A DNA stretch of 64,000 nucleotides from Candidatus Gastranaerophilales bacterium (GTDB taxonomy: Bacteria > Cyanobacteriota > Vampirovibrionia > Gastranaerophilales > Gastranaerophilaceae): assembly GCA_928722015.1 (NCBI GenBank), contig CAKMWI010000005.1:1-64000 (forward strand), in the 5' to 3' direction. Both the position numbers and the translations under genes were made by a program. Shown here piece by piece: positions 1-11,338 of this stretch. Position 1 is the stretch's first letter; the number at the start of each line of letters is the position of its first letter. A model generated the notes under the pieces. The model saw nothing but the letters and a program-made list of their open reading frames with translations, ran no database searches and was not told the DNA's origin.

Positions 1-441
1 TTCTTCAAGCTCGGTTTTTACCCCTACAACTTTATTCTTTTCCTTCAAAAGCTCTCTGACCACAGTTTCTTCAACTAAAATGACACCTGCTTTTTTTGCT
101 TCTTCAGCAGCCCAACGATCGAATTTTCCCCTTATTACCGAATAACTGGAATTATCATTTTTCCTATAAGTAATTGTAGTTGAATCAGCTTCACCAAGAA
201 TCATAAAATTATGCTCAATATTCCGCCTTTCAAGCGGAGCCTCTGACTCAAAATTCGGAAAAATTTCTTTTGTCGGTTGAGTATATATTGCACCGCCAAA
301 GACATTTTTACTTCCTGCAAATAAACCACGCTCAATGAGTACAACCTCTTTACCAGCTCTTGCAAGAGTAATTGCACAAGCTATACCACTTGGACCTGCA
401 CCGACAATTATAACATCTGTTTTATTTTCTGTTTTTAACAT
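1..441 (-). CDS. FixC-like FAD-dependent oxidoreductase, C-terminus cut by window edge
   Basis: The 147 visible codons start with a short polar leader, then a Rossmann dinucleotide-binding motif (VIIVGAGPSGIACAITLARA, about residues 10-29) followed by the acidic residue that ends the second strand (VLIERG). The following GSKNVFGGAIY matches the FixC / electron-transfer-flavoprotein:quinone oxidoreductase family, which takes electrons from FixAB-type ETF. The start has a GAGAAG ribosome site just upstream. The rest of the protein, including the substrate domain, lies outside the window, so the partner FixA, FixB and FixX genes cannot be checked. A geranylgeranyl-reductase-like flavoprotein is the main alternative. 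Confidence 0.75.
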   Translation of the reverse strand, partial: MLKTENKTDVIIVGAGPSGIACAITLARAGKEVVLIERGLFAGSKNVFGGAIYTQPTKEIFPNFESEAPLERRNIEHNFMILGEADSTTITYRKNDNSSYSVIRGKFDRWAAEEAKKAGVILVEETVVRELLKEKNKVVGVKTELEE

Positions 442-623
442 AAAACTTCTCTCAATTCCAATTATACACTAAAATCTAAGGATTGTAAAATAGTTAAAAT
501 AGCTATTGGAAGGTTTTATATATACTATTTATTAACATAATATTTATAAGAGTTTAAATTGTTAAAATAAGTAAAATTTTAGCAAAATTTACTTGCGTTT
601 TGCTTTTATATGAATGAAAATAC

Positions 624-989
624 ATGAAAAAACGGATGTGTGAAATGTTAGTAAATAGTGCAACAAATTTTCGAATAACAAAACAACGATTGAAACAGGA
701 GAACATGTCTCCAAAAATTGAGACTCTTCATTCCTTTTCAAATCCATATTCACAATATAGTTATCAAGATATTAAGAGACCTTTAAAAACAAATCATTCA
801 GATTTAAGTTTTAAAGGTCTTTCTTTAGGTTTGTATAAACCTTTAGAAAAGACTTACAGTGTAAAAGAATTTTTAAAATTCTCTGATACCTACATAGGAA
901 AAATGGGTAGAGAACTATTCGATGACATAACAAAAAAACATGCAGACGCAACAAGTAAATTAATTAAGTTGACGGGGATAAAATATTAA
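624..989 (+). CDS. N-terminal fragment of a frameshifted membrane protein
   Basis: No known function is recognised. The 121-residue reading frame is polar and contains the motif DLSFKG near residue 63, an N-terminal signature seen in other unassigned proteins of this window. It runs into a stop at 987-989, but the protein continues in another frame without interruption: from about 968 the next frame is open and joins the large frame that follows. Supplying one missing base near 972-977 gives one protein of about 811 residues. The start is uncertain: no good ribosome site precedes 624, and ATG codons at 648 and 705 are alternatives. Confidence 0.5.
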   Translation: MKKRMCEMLVNSATNFRITKQRLKQENMSPKIETLHSFSNPYSQYSYQDIKRPLKTNHSDLSFKGLSLGLYKPLEKTYSVKEFLKFSDTYIGKMGRELFDDITKKHADATSKLIKLTGIKY

Positions 990-1216
990 TCCAGAAAAAA
1001 ACAATTCCTCACCTTGCACTTGAAGGCGCTCTTTATCCATTCAAAATATTACCTGGAGACCTATTAAACGGAGCAGTTGAATTATTAGGAAAAATACCTG
1101 CGTTAAAAAAATGGGCTCACAGCACTTTAGAAAAACCTTTATTCAAAAATATCAGACAACGTTCTAAAATTGATGCAAAAGTTAACTCTTTAACAGGATT
1201 AATTACATTCAGAGAT

Positions 1217-3058
1217 ATGAAAATTAATAACGCTTTAGATGCTTATGCTAAAGCTAAAAATAAAACTATTGCAGAATTATCCGCGGACGAAATTGCCAAA
1301 ATAACAAAAGATATCGATGAAAAAATGACTTCCCATGTTTTCCAAGCTGAACTCAAACAGTTTGACCCAAAATCAGGGAATTACGATACAAAACATGAAA
1401 GAGCCCTAAACAGACTGGTTTCAGGTATGCCTCCTGCGATATTCCTGGCAACTGATGCATACAACCTATCAAGAATGATGGACGATGATCCTGTTGCTGC
1501 GGATAAAGAGAAAAAAGCAAGATTTAAACAGGAAATGAGCCGAATTTTAACCAGTGGTTATTTAACACTTATCACTATGGGAGCATTCCAAAAGTTTATT
1601 AACAAGTCTAAGGCAGGAATTGTATTAACAACAGGTATTACAGTTCTTATTACTGAAATGTTCTCTCGTTTATCAAACGGCAAACATATTAAAAGATTAA
1701 CTCCTGAAGAAGCAAGAAAAGAGAATGAAAAAAATAATGCTCCAGAAGCAAAAATTAATCCTCTTGCATTTAAAGCTGACGATAACAAAGAACCTGCCCA
1801 TTTAAATCAAAAAAACAAAGAACAACAGAAGCCGCTCCTGTCTTTTGATACTGTAATTAAAACTTCTGCAGCAATACTAGCTGTAGGATACGGTATAAAG
1901 GGATTAAAAAATATTCCTGCTGTAAAAAAAGCTGCATTAAAATATTTTGAAAACTTAAAAGCTAAAAATCCTGAAAAATTTGAAAATTTAAAAATAAAAG
2001 ATTTAAATCTGGATAATGCCGTAAAGAATTATCAAAATAATGTAATTTTTAAACCTTTCAATGATTTATATAAATCATTAACTTCAGAAAATTTCAGAAT
2101 TGAGCCTGAAAAATTTGAAAAAGTTGTAAATGTATTGAGAGAATATGATGCAACCTTTGCTAAAAAATACGAAGAAGTTGGTAAAGCAGCTTTAAAAACT
2201 ATAGATGGCAAACAAGTTATTGATCTTGGCAAAAAAGACAAAAAAATTAAACCTCTTATAGATTTTATTATTGCTCCGTTCAAATTTGCCTGGAACACTG
2301 TAACACTTCCTTATTGGATGATTGATGAAAAACTTATGTCAGTATTCAGAAAATCAAAACCAAAATCACCGTCTAAAGATATCGAGGCTCTTGCCAAAAG
2401 TTTTGACAGAATTACCGCGCAAGCTCTGAAGAAAAACTTTAATAAAGAAAAATTCCATGACTATCTTCAGGTAAATTTCTTAAAAGCATTTAACGCAGAT
2501 TCTCTATCCAGTGTTTCTAACGCAGAATTATCAAACCTTGCCAAAACAGCCGCCTCAATAGCAACTATCTGGTTCCTTATGACAGATAACTACAATATGG
2601 TTATGCTAAAATCAAACGGCAACGATAAACAAGGTGCAGATACTAAATTTAAAGAAAGATTCGTTCAAGAAGGTTCAAGACTATTCTACCAAACACTTCT
2701 TATTGATTTATTTAATTCAACCTTCAGAAAACAATATAATTCTTCACTTCTGGGTATGAGTTGGATTACTCTTACAAATACAACATTAGGTGAAATGTTG
2801 ACAAGATCTTCTGTTGGAACTCCGATTAAAGCTCATACAAGAGACGAATTGATTGAAATCGAAACAAAACAAAATAATTCTACAGGCTTTAAGAAAAAAT
2901 ATTATAACTTTATGCAACGATTAACAGGAAAACGTTCAATCAAATCTTATGAAGTAGCTCCAAAAAACAAATCCCAACAAATAAATGTAGCTACAACAAT
3001 TCCAAGTATTCAAAATAAAAATAATCAAGGGACATTAGAAAAAATGATTAAGGGGTAA
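1217..3058 (+). CDS. Large unassigned membrane protein, C-terminal part of a frameshifted gene
   Basis: The frame is open from about 968, but its first ATG is at 1217, inside what looks like continuous coding sequence, so this start is probably not native. Hydrophobic segments lie near residues 110-150 (two helices), 212-230, 348-366, 442-465 and 488-520, separated by Lys-rich loops, which suggests a multi-pass membrane protein. No catalytic motif or known family is recognised. The upstream frame supplies an N-terminal part with an SFKG motif. A rho-independent terminator follows at 3087-3116. The function is unknown; a lineage-specific envelope protein is a guess only. Confidence 0.6.
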   Translation: MKINNALDAYAKAKNKTIAELSADEIAKITKDIDEKMTSHVFQAELKQFDPKSGNYDTKHERALNRLVSGMPPAIFLATDAYNLSRMMDDDPVAADKEKKARFKQEMSRILTSGYLTLITMGAFQKFINKSKAGIVLTTGITVLITEMFSRLSNGKHIKRLTPEEARKENEKNNAPEAKINPLAFKADDNKEPAHLNQKNKEQQKPLLSFDTVIKTSAAILAVGYGIKGLKNIPAVKKAALKYFENLKAKNPEKFENLKIKDLNLDNAVKNYQNNVIFKPFNDLYKSLTSENFRIEPEKFEKVVNVLREYDATFAKKYEEVGKAALKTIDGKQVIDLGKKDKKIKPLIDFIIAPFKFAWNTVTLPYWMIDEKLMSVFRKSKPKSPSKDIEALAKSFDRITAQALKKNFNKEKFHDYLQVNFLKAFNADSLSSVSNAELSNLAKTAASIATIWFLMTDNYNMVMLKSNGNDKQGADTKFKERFVQEGSRLFYQTLLIDLFNSTFRKQYNSSLLGMSWITLTNTTLGEMLTRSSVGTPIKAHTRDELIEIETKQNNSTGFKKKYYNFMQRLTGKRSIKSYEVAPKNKSQQINVATTIPSIQNKNNQGTLEKMIKG

Positions 3059-3086
3059 TATGTGATTCGGTTAATGAAAATCTTTG

Positions 3087-3116
3087 GGTTAGAGAGTATA
3101 AAATCTAACCTTTTTT
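3087..3116 (+). terminator. Rho-independent terminator after the frameshifted membrane protein
   Basis: A seven-base stem (GGTTAGA / TCTAACC) with a ten-base loop is followed directly by six T residues, 28 bases after the stop codon. Confidence 0.75.
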
Positions 3117-3143
3117 ATTCCTTATTCAGACAAAATACAAAGT

Positions 3144-3174
3144 AAAAGGGCCTGATAAAATATCAGACCCTTTT
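3144..3174 (-). terminator. Terminator of the hydrogenase operon
   Basis: An inverted repeat with arms AAAAGGGCCTGATA and TATCAGACCCTTTT has one mismatch. It lies 19 bases beyond the stop codon of the minus-strand hydrogenase and ends in four T residues on that strand. Confidence 0.7.
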
Positions 3175-3192
3175 CAATATCTTTAAACAACA

Positions 3193-4665
3193 CTATTTGT
3201 TAACATGAAGAACATCCTTAATTTCAGGACTCTCATTAACATAATTTGTTAACTGTTTTAAAGCAGGTTTATAAGCATTTATAGTACTTGAACCTCCAAG
3301 ACAGCCACCCGGACAAGCCATAATCTCAATAAGATTACCTAATTCACATTTTCCATTTTTAGCAAATTTTTTCAAATCTCTTATAGCCTGTTTATCAAGT
3401 CCATTAATTATATAAGGTGTTGCTTTGTCATCATCCTCAAGCAACGAATTTACAGCAGCAGCTACACCACCTGTTACTGCAAAATTTCTACCTTGAGCTG
3501 AAGATTCAACTTTAAAATCAGATTCATCACATTCAGCCACCTCAATATTAAGAGCAATAAACCACGCACCCAGCTCTTCATAATTTAATACATAATCAAT
3601 ATTAGGGTTTTGAAGAGCCTCACGTCTTTTTGCAACACAAGGACTGAAAAATACAGTTAATGCGTCCGGATTTTCTTTTTTAACAATTTCTGCAGTATAG
3701 TATGCAGGTGTTTTTGTTTCGGAACGGAAAGGTTTCAACTCAGGAACATGTTTATCAACAAGTTCATTATAACCTGCACAGCATGATGTTGTCATAAATC
3801 CGTCGCCTTTTTCCATTCTTTCAACAAATTCAGCTGACTCATTTTTAGTTGTTATATCAGCCCCTTGAGCAACTTCAACAACATCAGAAAAACCTAACGA
3901 TAATATAGCTTGTTTAAGTTGTTTCGGCGTACAAGGTAATTGCCCGAATATAGCAGGTGCAACCATCGCAATCAATTTTTTGCCATTTTTCATTTCTTTT
4001 AGAATATCAATTATCTGACTCTTTTCGTGAACTGCACCAAATGGACAAGCACTTACGCATCTACCGCAAGAAATGCATTTTTCGAAATCTATATGCGCCA
4101 AACCTTCTTCGTCTTTTGCAATAGCACCTACAGGACAAGCATTTTCGCAAGGAACAATAATTTTTGTAATTGCCTGATAAGGACAAACCTGAACACACAT
4201 TCCGCAATTCTTACATTTTGCAGGGTCGATAACAGATTTTCCATTTTCAACTTTAATTGCTCCAAATCTACAGGTAGATTCACAAGGTCTTGCAACGCAT
4301 CCTTGACATAAATCAGTTACATAAATTCTTGAAGGAACACAACCTTTGCAAGCAGTCTGAAGAACCGTAAGAGGATTATTTTCCGGTTCAGTTCTTTCTT
4401 GTGCTTTCTGAGCAAGGGTTGATAAAAGATCACTATCATTAGCTTCTTCAATAGATAAACCTAAACCTGCAATAACACGATCTCGTAAAATTGCTCTTTC
4501 TTTATGTATGCAACATCTGTATGGAACTTCGCTTCCTTTTGGTCGCATATCATAAGGAATTAATCTTGTTTTTTCTTCAAAATCATTGCCTAAATATGAT
4601 TTTATAAGCCTCACTAATATTTCTCGTTTTAATTGAGATGTTTGCCTAGGGGTATTTATCGCCAT
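3193..4665 (-). CDS. Monomeric [FeFe]-hydrogenase, group-B-like, catalytic
   Basis: This 490-residue iron-sulfur enzyme should interconvert protons and H2 with ferredoxin-level electrons. The N-terminal half has Cys-rich ferredoxin-type sites (Cys 106/109, 120-132, 151-161, 173/177, 197-207). The H-cluster motifs follow in order: TSCCAGY (293-299), SPCVAKRRE (341-349) and MACPGGC (449-455). All expected cluster cysteines, and the extra cysteine used for proton transfer in catalytic enzymes, are present. The CAGY and PCVAKR forms fit group B better than group A. It is the last gene of a same-strand run with the sensory hydrogenase and phosphatase. The assignment to hydrogenase is firm; the subgroup is from memory of motifs. 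Confidence 0.9.
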   Translation of the reverse strand: MAINTPRQTSQLKREILVRLIKSYLGNDFEEKTRLIPYDMRPKGSEVPYRCCIHKERAILRDRVIAGLGLSIEEANDSDLLSTLAQKAQERTEPENNPLTVLQTACKGCVPSRIYVTDLCQGCVARPCESTCRFGAIKVENGKSVIDPAKCKNCGMCVQVCPYQAITKIIVPCENACPVGAIAKDEEGLAHIDFEKCISCGRCVSACPFGAVHEKSQIIDILKEMKNGKKLIAMVAPAIFGQLPCTPKQLKQAILSLGFSDVVEVAQGADITTKNESAEFVERMEKGDGFMTTSCCAGYNELVDKHVPELKPFRSETKTPAYYTAEIVKKENPDALTVFFSPCVAKRREALQNPNIDYVLNYEELGAWFIALNIEVAECDESDFKVESSAQGRNFAVTGGVAAAVNSLLEDDDKATPYIINGLDKQAIRDLKKFAKNGKCELGNLIEIMACPGGCLGGSSTINAYKPALKQLTNYVNESPEIKDVLHVNK

Positions 4666-4694
4666 ATCTTAATCCTTTTCTAGTTTATTTAAAC

Positions 4695-4952
4695 TTACAA
4701 CTTTTTATCAATTGCATCAATAACTTTTTCAACGGTTGCTTCACTTATAATTTCATCATCAACCTTAACATAAGGAGCCTTTGAAAATTCCCAATCAGCG
4801 GAGCATAATCCCAAACAAGGAACACCTGATACATCCACTTTATCACCGTATTTTTGAGGAACAATATCAATTAGTTCCTGAAGATTTGCTGAACCCATTA
4901 CAAAGCAAGTAGTTCCCAAACATACTTTTACGCTGATTTTTTCCATTTTCAC
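4695..4952 (-). CDS. Thioredoxin-like [2Fe-2S] ferredoxin
   Basis: This 85-residue protein has the CxxxxC (CLGTTC, about 11-16) and CxxxC (CLGLC, about 46-50) pairs of the NuoE/HydC-type thioredoxin-like [2Fe-2S] fold. It probably passes electrons to or from the hydrogenase encoded 29 bases downstream. An AGGAAGG ribosome site precedes the start. It resembles the second small ferredoxin at the head of the same gene run, but the two sequences are far from identical. The specific partner is inferred from position only. Confidence 0.82.
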   Translation of the reverse strand: MKMEKISVKVCLGTTCFVMGSANLQELIDIVPQKYGDKVDVSGVPCLGLCSADWEFSKAPYVKVDDEIISEATVEKVIDAIDKKL

Positions 4953-4971
4953 CTTCCTCTTGTATATATTT

Positions 4972-6138
4972 TTACATATATTGTATACTGACTTTTTTAA
5001 AATATTTGTCTTGCAAAATAACTGCCATTTTTTTTATTATATTTTTCCTTATTTCTATTTCTATTGGCAGCGCCGGATTGTAATGTGCTTGGTTTAATTT
5101 TGCACCCACCATAAAATTAATACAATCACTGTCTAACAAGAATTCTACCAGCTTTCCAGCAGCATTGTCAATACCTGTTGTTTGTCCTGATTCTAAATAT
5201 TCAACAGTTTGAGTTAATGTCAAAATTCCTTCTGTAACGAGATCAACTCCCTCCATATATGAACAACTTGGAAGTTTTCCGATACTAATTGTTTTATCCA
5301 TTGTTATAGGAATATTTAATTCCCGTGAAATTAAATTAGCGGTAGTTCCTCCGCATATTGCTTTTTTACCCTTAAAATTTTTAAACATTTGAGCATATTC
5401 AGGATCTTTTTTTTGCAAAAACGGAGGCCCCGTAAAAACTAAAGAAATCCGAGGTTCCCTACAATACAAAACACATGCAGATATATCATCTTTCGGCAAC
5501 CTATCAGTTTCAATATTTTTTGCCTGACGAACAATATAAGTAGATAATTCTGAACTGGAAATATCAGGTTCTTCTGCTAATTTTGCAAGAAGAAGATTTA
5601 TTAAACCTTCCCGTCTTAGTCCAAGTTTTAACCTTCCATTACCAAGCCCGCACTGAGTAACGCCATCAGAACAAAAAATCAATCTGTCCCCCAGCTCCAA
5701 TTGGATTTTATAACTCTTCATGCATCTGTTTTTAAAAGTTTTTGATTGAATCGTATCATAAGAAGGTGTCATAACTTCATTATTTTTAATCCAAATAAAT
5801 TCAGGATTTCCTTCTTCCACAATTCTTGCAAGTCCATCATCGTTAACATCAATAACCGAAAATGTTGAATAACTTATTTTTCTTACTTTACATACAGGTA
5901 ATGAATTCATAACAATTTCTGCCGCATGGCGAATAGGTATCTGTTGACTTTCTACAAACTTCAATAACATTGTTGCAGTCATACAAGATAAAATATTAGC
6001 TTTAATACCGCTACCCAAACCGTCTGACAAAACTGCAATCAATTTAGCTTCATCAGGATATCTTTTTGAGATAAAATAATCCCCAAAAGCATTCTGATTA
6101 TATTTTTTTAATTGACTACAATCAATATCAATAAACAT
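4972..6138 (-). CDS. SpoIIE/PP2C-type serine phosphatase of the hydrogen-sensing module
   Basis: The 388-residue protein has PP2C-like metal-binding acidic motifs: LSDGLGSG (about 37-44), FCSDGV (about 155-160) and DDISA (about 217-221). These belong to the SpoIIE phosphatase family. No membrane or sensor domain is seen. Its start codon overlaps the stop of the sensory hydrogenase (TAATG at 6136-6140), so translation is probably coupled. In known [FeFe]-hydrogenase loci a PP2C phosphatase next to a PAS-containing sensory hydrogenase is thought to relay the H2 signal. The phosphoprotein substrate is not visible here. Confidence 0.85.
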   Translation of the reverse strand: MFIDIDCSQLKKYNQNAFGDYFISKRYPDEAKLIAVLSDGLGSGIKANILSCMTATMLLKFVESQQIPIRHAAEIVMNSLPVCKVRKISYSTFSVIDVNDDGLARIVEEGNPEFIWIKNNEVMTPSYDTIQSKTFKNRCMKSYKIQLELGDRLIFCSDGVTQCGLGNGRLKLGLRREGLINLLLAKLAEEPDISSSELSTYIVRQAKNIETDRLPKDDISACVLYCREPRISLVFTGPPFLQKKDPEYAQMFKNFKGKKAICGGTTANLISRELNIPITMDKTISIGKLPSCSYMEGVDLVTEGILTLTQTVEYLESGQTTGIDNAAGKLVEFLLDSDCINFMVGAKLNQAHYNPALPIEIEIRKNIIKKMAVILQDKYFKKVSIQYM

Positions 6139-7862
6139 TACTGACTATCTCCGTCTTCAGATTTATCATCATAATCATTGGCAATAGAATTTAATAACGT
6201 CTCCGTCTCAACCATGTGTTCACCCAAAAGACAAGCGATTTCCTGTACAATAGAAATATTTTTAGATATTACTTCTTTTGCTTTTTCAGAAATTTTTTCC
6301 CTATTTGTTTCGGTTTGGGTAACATCTGTTATAATTGCACCCACAATTTCATTCTCTTCTATAGTAAATGCACTTATATCATAAAGACGATCCTTAACCG
6401 CATAATGTTCCTTATGTAAATCCTTACCGGTTTTTAAAATTGTTCTAAATATATCAGAAAATTCAACAATTCTATCAATTGCAGCACCTGTTAAACCATC
6501 AGGACGAGATTTAAATATTTCATACATCTCACCGGTAAACATCTTCATAAAACTATCATTAGCTTCAATAATATTCATTTTATTATCTACCATTACAATA
6601 GCAGCCGGCATACATCTTAACATTGCTGCAGCCTTTCTCATTGCAATCTTTCTCATATAAGAGACGCACATTGAAGGTTCTGCAACTCCATCTAACAATG
6701 CAACCGCCAGTTCCCTGCAGGATGAATATCCGCAACCTCCACAATTTAACTCATCATCAATAGTATGTTTACCTATTTTTTTCAAAGTTGCAGTGATTTC
6801 TTCAATAGTATAATTTGAAGAAATTACCTCTTTCGGAGTATAATCACACTCTACAACAAGCTGAGCTTTTTTAGGAATCTCATCGCGAACTTTAACCTTA
6901 TACATTACATCAGAGATTGAACTTATACTAGGATTATTAGAAGCAATGCAAGGACCTGTAATGCAACCAGATTCACATGCCAGAGCCTCTACAAAAACCG
7001 GTACGGAAAGTTTTTCAGGATCCAAATTTTCTAAAGCACGCTCAAAAGCCGGAATTGTACAAATTTCCATTAATTGAACCTGAGGTTTTACCCCTATCTT
7101 TTTAATAGTTTCATTCATGCCCCCATTTATAGGATACAATGTACCTTCATGAGCACTGTATGGAACAAACTCAAAATGACTTTCTTTTTTTATCTCTGAA
7201 ATATCCCCAATCTGGTCTGCAATCCAGATTTTTAATTCTTCAAATGTTATTGAAACATCTATCAAACCATCTGCTTCATCAGCTTCATTTTTCTTTCCGA
7301 TGCAAGGACCGATAAATACAACTGAAATATCATTACCATACAAATTTTTTAACATTCTTGCATGTGTTTTTGCAGGAGAACCTATTGGTGTAATATATTT
7401 TGCATATTGAGGTTGGTAAAGTCGTATATAATCAACAATAACAGGACAAGCACTTGATATTAACAAACCCTTTTCCATATTATTTAACACTTCAGCATCA
7501 TGTATAGAAACTTCTTGTGCTCCGATAGCCGTCTCTGAAACTTCTTTAAATCCAAGACGTTTCAGTATGGCAATCATTTTTTGAGCTGAATTTTCAAATA
7601 CAGATCTCCAAGAGGGAGCCAGTGAAACATAAACATCCTTTTGTGCCAATAAAAGATTTTTAACTTTTTCCAAATCTCCTCTGACGCATTTTGCATTTGC
7701 AGGACAAACTTTTACGCAAGTTCCGCAAGAAATACACTTTTCCGGGATAACCGAAGCATGATCATTTTCAATTTTGATAGCTTTTACAGGACACTCTCTT
7801 ACACATTTGTAGCAATCACGACATTCATTAACCAGAGTATAGACAGGATGTTGACTATTCAT
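6138..7862 (-). CDS. hydS: Sensory [FeFe]-hydrogenase with PAS domain (HydS-like, group C)
   Basis: The 574-residue protein has two N-terminal [4Fe-4S] motifs (Cys 14-24 and 43-53), a hydrogenase domain with altered H-cluster motifs SSACP (136-140), GPCIGKK (185-191) and ALACESGC (293-300), a further Cys cluster CGGCGYSSC (374-382), and a PAS domain at about 410-520. The proton-transfer cysteine next to the first cluster ligand is Ala, which is typical of sensory rather than fast catalytic enzymes. PAS plus an adjacent PP2C phosphatase fits the group C sensory class. It probably reports H2 or redox state to the phosphatase and so regulates the catalytic enzyme. Confidence 0.88.
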   Translation of the reverse strand: MNSQHPVYTLVNECRDCYKCVRECPVKAIKIENDHASVIPEKCISCGTCVKVCPANAKCVRGDLEKVKNLLLAQKDVYVSLAPSWRSVFENSAQKMIAILKRLGFKEVSETAIGAQEVSIHDAEVLNNMEKGLLISSACPVIVDYIRLYQPQYAKYITPIGSPAKTHARMLKNLYGNDISVVFIGPCIGKKNEADEADGLIDVSITFEELKIWIADQIGDISEIKKESHFEFVPYSAHEGTLYPINGGMNETIKKIGVKPQVQLMEICTIPAFERALENLDPEKLSVPVFVEALACESGCITGPCIASNNPSISSISDVMYKVKVRDEIPKKAQLVVECDYTPKEVISSNYTIEEITATLKKIGKHTIDDELNCGGCGYSSCRELAVALLDGVAEPSMCVSYMRKIAMRKAAAMLRCMPAAIVMVDNKMNIIEANDSFMKMFTGEMYEIFKSRPDGLTGAAIDRIVEFSDIFRTILKTGKDLHKEHYAVKDRLYDISAFTIEENEIVGAIITDVTQTETNREKISEKAKEVISKNISIVQEIACLLGEHMVETETLLNSIANDYDDKSEDGDSQ

Positions 7863-7881
7863 ATATAACCCCTAAAATTTA

Positions 7882-8127
7882 TTATTTTACCATCAAATCA
7901 TTCATTATTTGTTTTAATTTATCTTCATCAACTTCATTATACAGTTTATCATTAATATAAATATTCGGACCAAACTCACATTTTTCCTGACAATGAGCAC
8001 CCGTCAATTCAATCTCTGCATCTAAATCATTTTCTTTTATATATGATTCCAGAAAATTCAAATTTTGCAAATTTCCTCTTGCAAAACAGGAACTGCCCAT
8101 ACAAACCTTTATAGTATACTTCGCCAT
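7882..8127 (-). CDS. Thioredoxin-like [2Fe-2S] ferredoxin, first gene of the hydrogen operon
   Basis: The 81-residue protein has CMGSSC (about 9-14) and CQEKC (about 47-51), the paired cysteines of the NuoE-like thioredoxin fold. It precedes the sensory hydrogenase by 19 bases on the same strand and may supply electrons to it, as the second ferredoxin may to the catalytic enzyme. A GAGG ribosome site lies five bases before the ATG. It appears to be promoter-proximal: a TATAAT box on this strand occurs at 8157-8162. Confidence 0.82.
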   Translation of the reverse strand: MAKYTIKVCMGSSCFARGNLQNLNFLESYIKENDLDAEIELTGAHCQEKCEFGPNIYINDKLYNEVDEDKLKQIMNDLMVK

Positions 8128-11014
<2,887 letters not shown>

Positions 11015-11094
11015 ATTGAATATTCATTTAGAAACTGCGACATATTTATTAGTATATAAATAATAAACGAATTTAGTTTAAAATCTAAGTTGCT

Positions 11095-11144
11095 TTATGG
11101 TTCTGAAGTAATTACTTCAGAACCATAAGTTTATATAAACTTAT
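11095..11144. repeat. Two overlapping perfect palindromes downstream of gyrB
   Basis: A 34-base perfect palindrome runs from 11095 to 11128, centred on GTAATTAC. A second, 20-base perfect palindrome (ATAAGTTTAT / ATAAACTTAT) runs from 11125 to 11144 and shares its first bases. Neither is followed by a clean T run, so they are not a classic terminator, though the first could still end the gyrB transcript. They could also form cruciforms or bind a dimeric protein. Confidence 0.6.
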
Positions 11145-11330
11145 TATGAAAACATAAAAAACTGTCAGGATATTCTTGTAGATTTGAATAGTTATATTGA
11201 AATTGCTTCTTCATATATTCAATCTAACGACAACAATAAAGAACTTTTTCATCTTGGTCTTTTAATTGATAATATGCAAAAAGAAGTTAACGAACTTATG
11301 AAAATCTTTGATTTAACAAATAAATATTAA
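11139..11330 (+). pseudogene. Short gene relic of about 62 codons
   Basis: The frame is open from 11139 to a stop at 11328-11330 and has protein-like composition: amphipathic, with a run DILVDLNSYIEIASSYI. It has no usable start in frame. An ATG at 11146 is in a different frame and stops after three codons; one base missing near 11153 would join that ATG to the open frame. A decayed small gene is likely, but a chance open frame cannot be excluded. No function is recognised. Confidence 0.3.
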
Positions 11331-11338
11331 ATACATTT

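Larger units (their letters stand above)
11015..11338. other. gyrB-fliI intergenic region with palindromes and a gene relic
   Basis: The 324 bases hold two overlapping perfect palindromes (11095-11144) and then a short open frame without a proper start (11139-11330). The first 80 bases after gyrB are AT-rich and show nothing else. Confidence 0.55.

Noticed and set aside
960..990. Programmed -1 ribosomal frameshift in the 624-3058 gene
   Set aside because: No slippery heptamer of the form X XXY YYZ is present in the correct phase, and no downstream pseudoknot is obvious; a mutation or sequence error is simpler.
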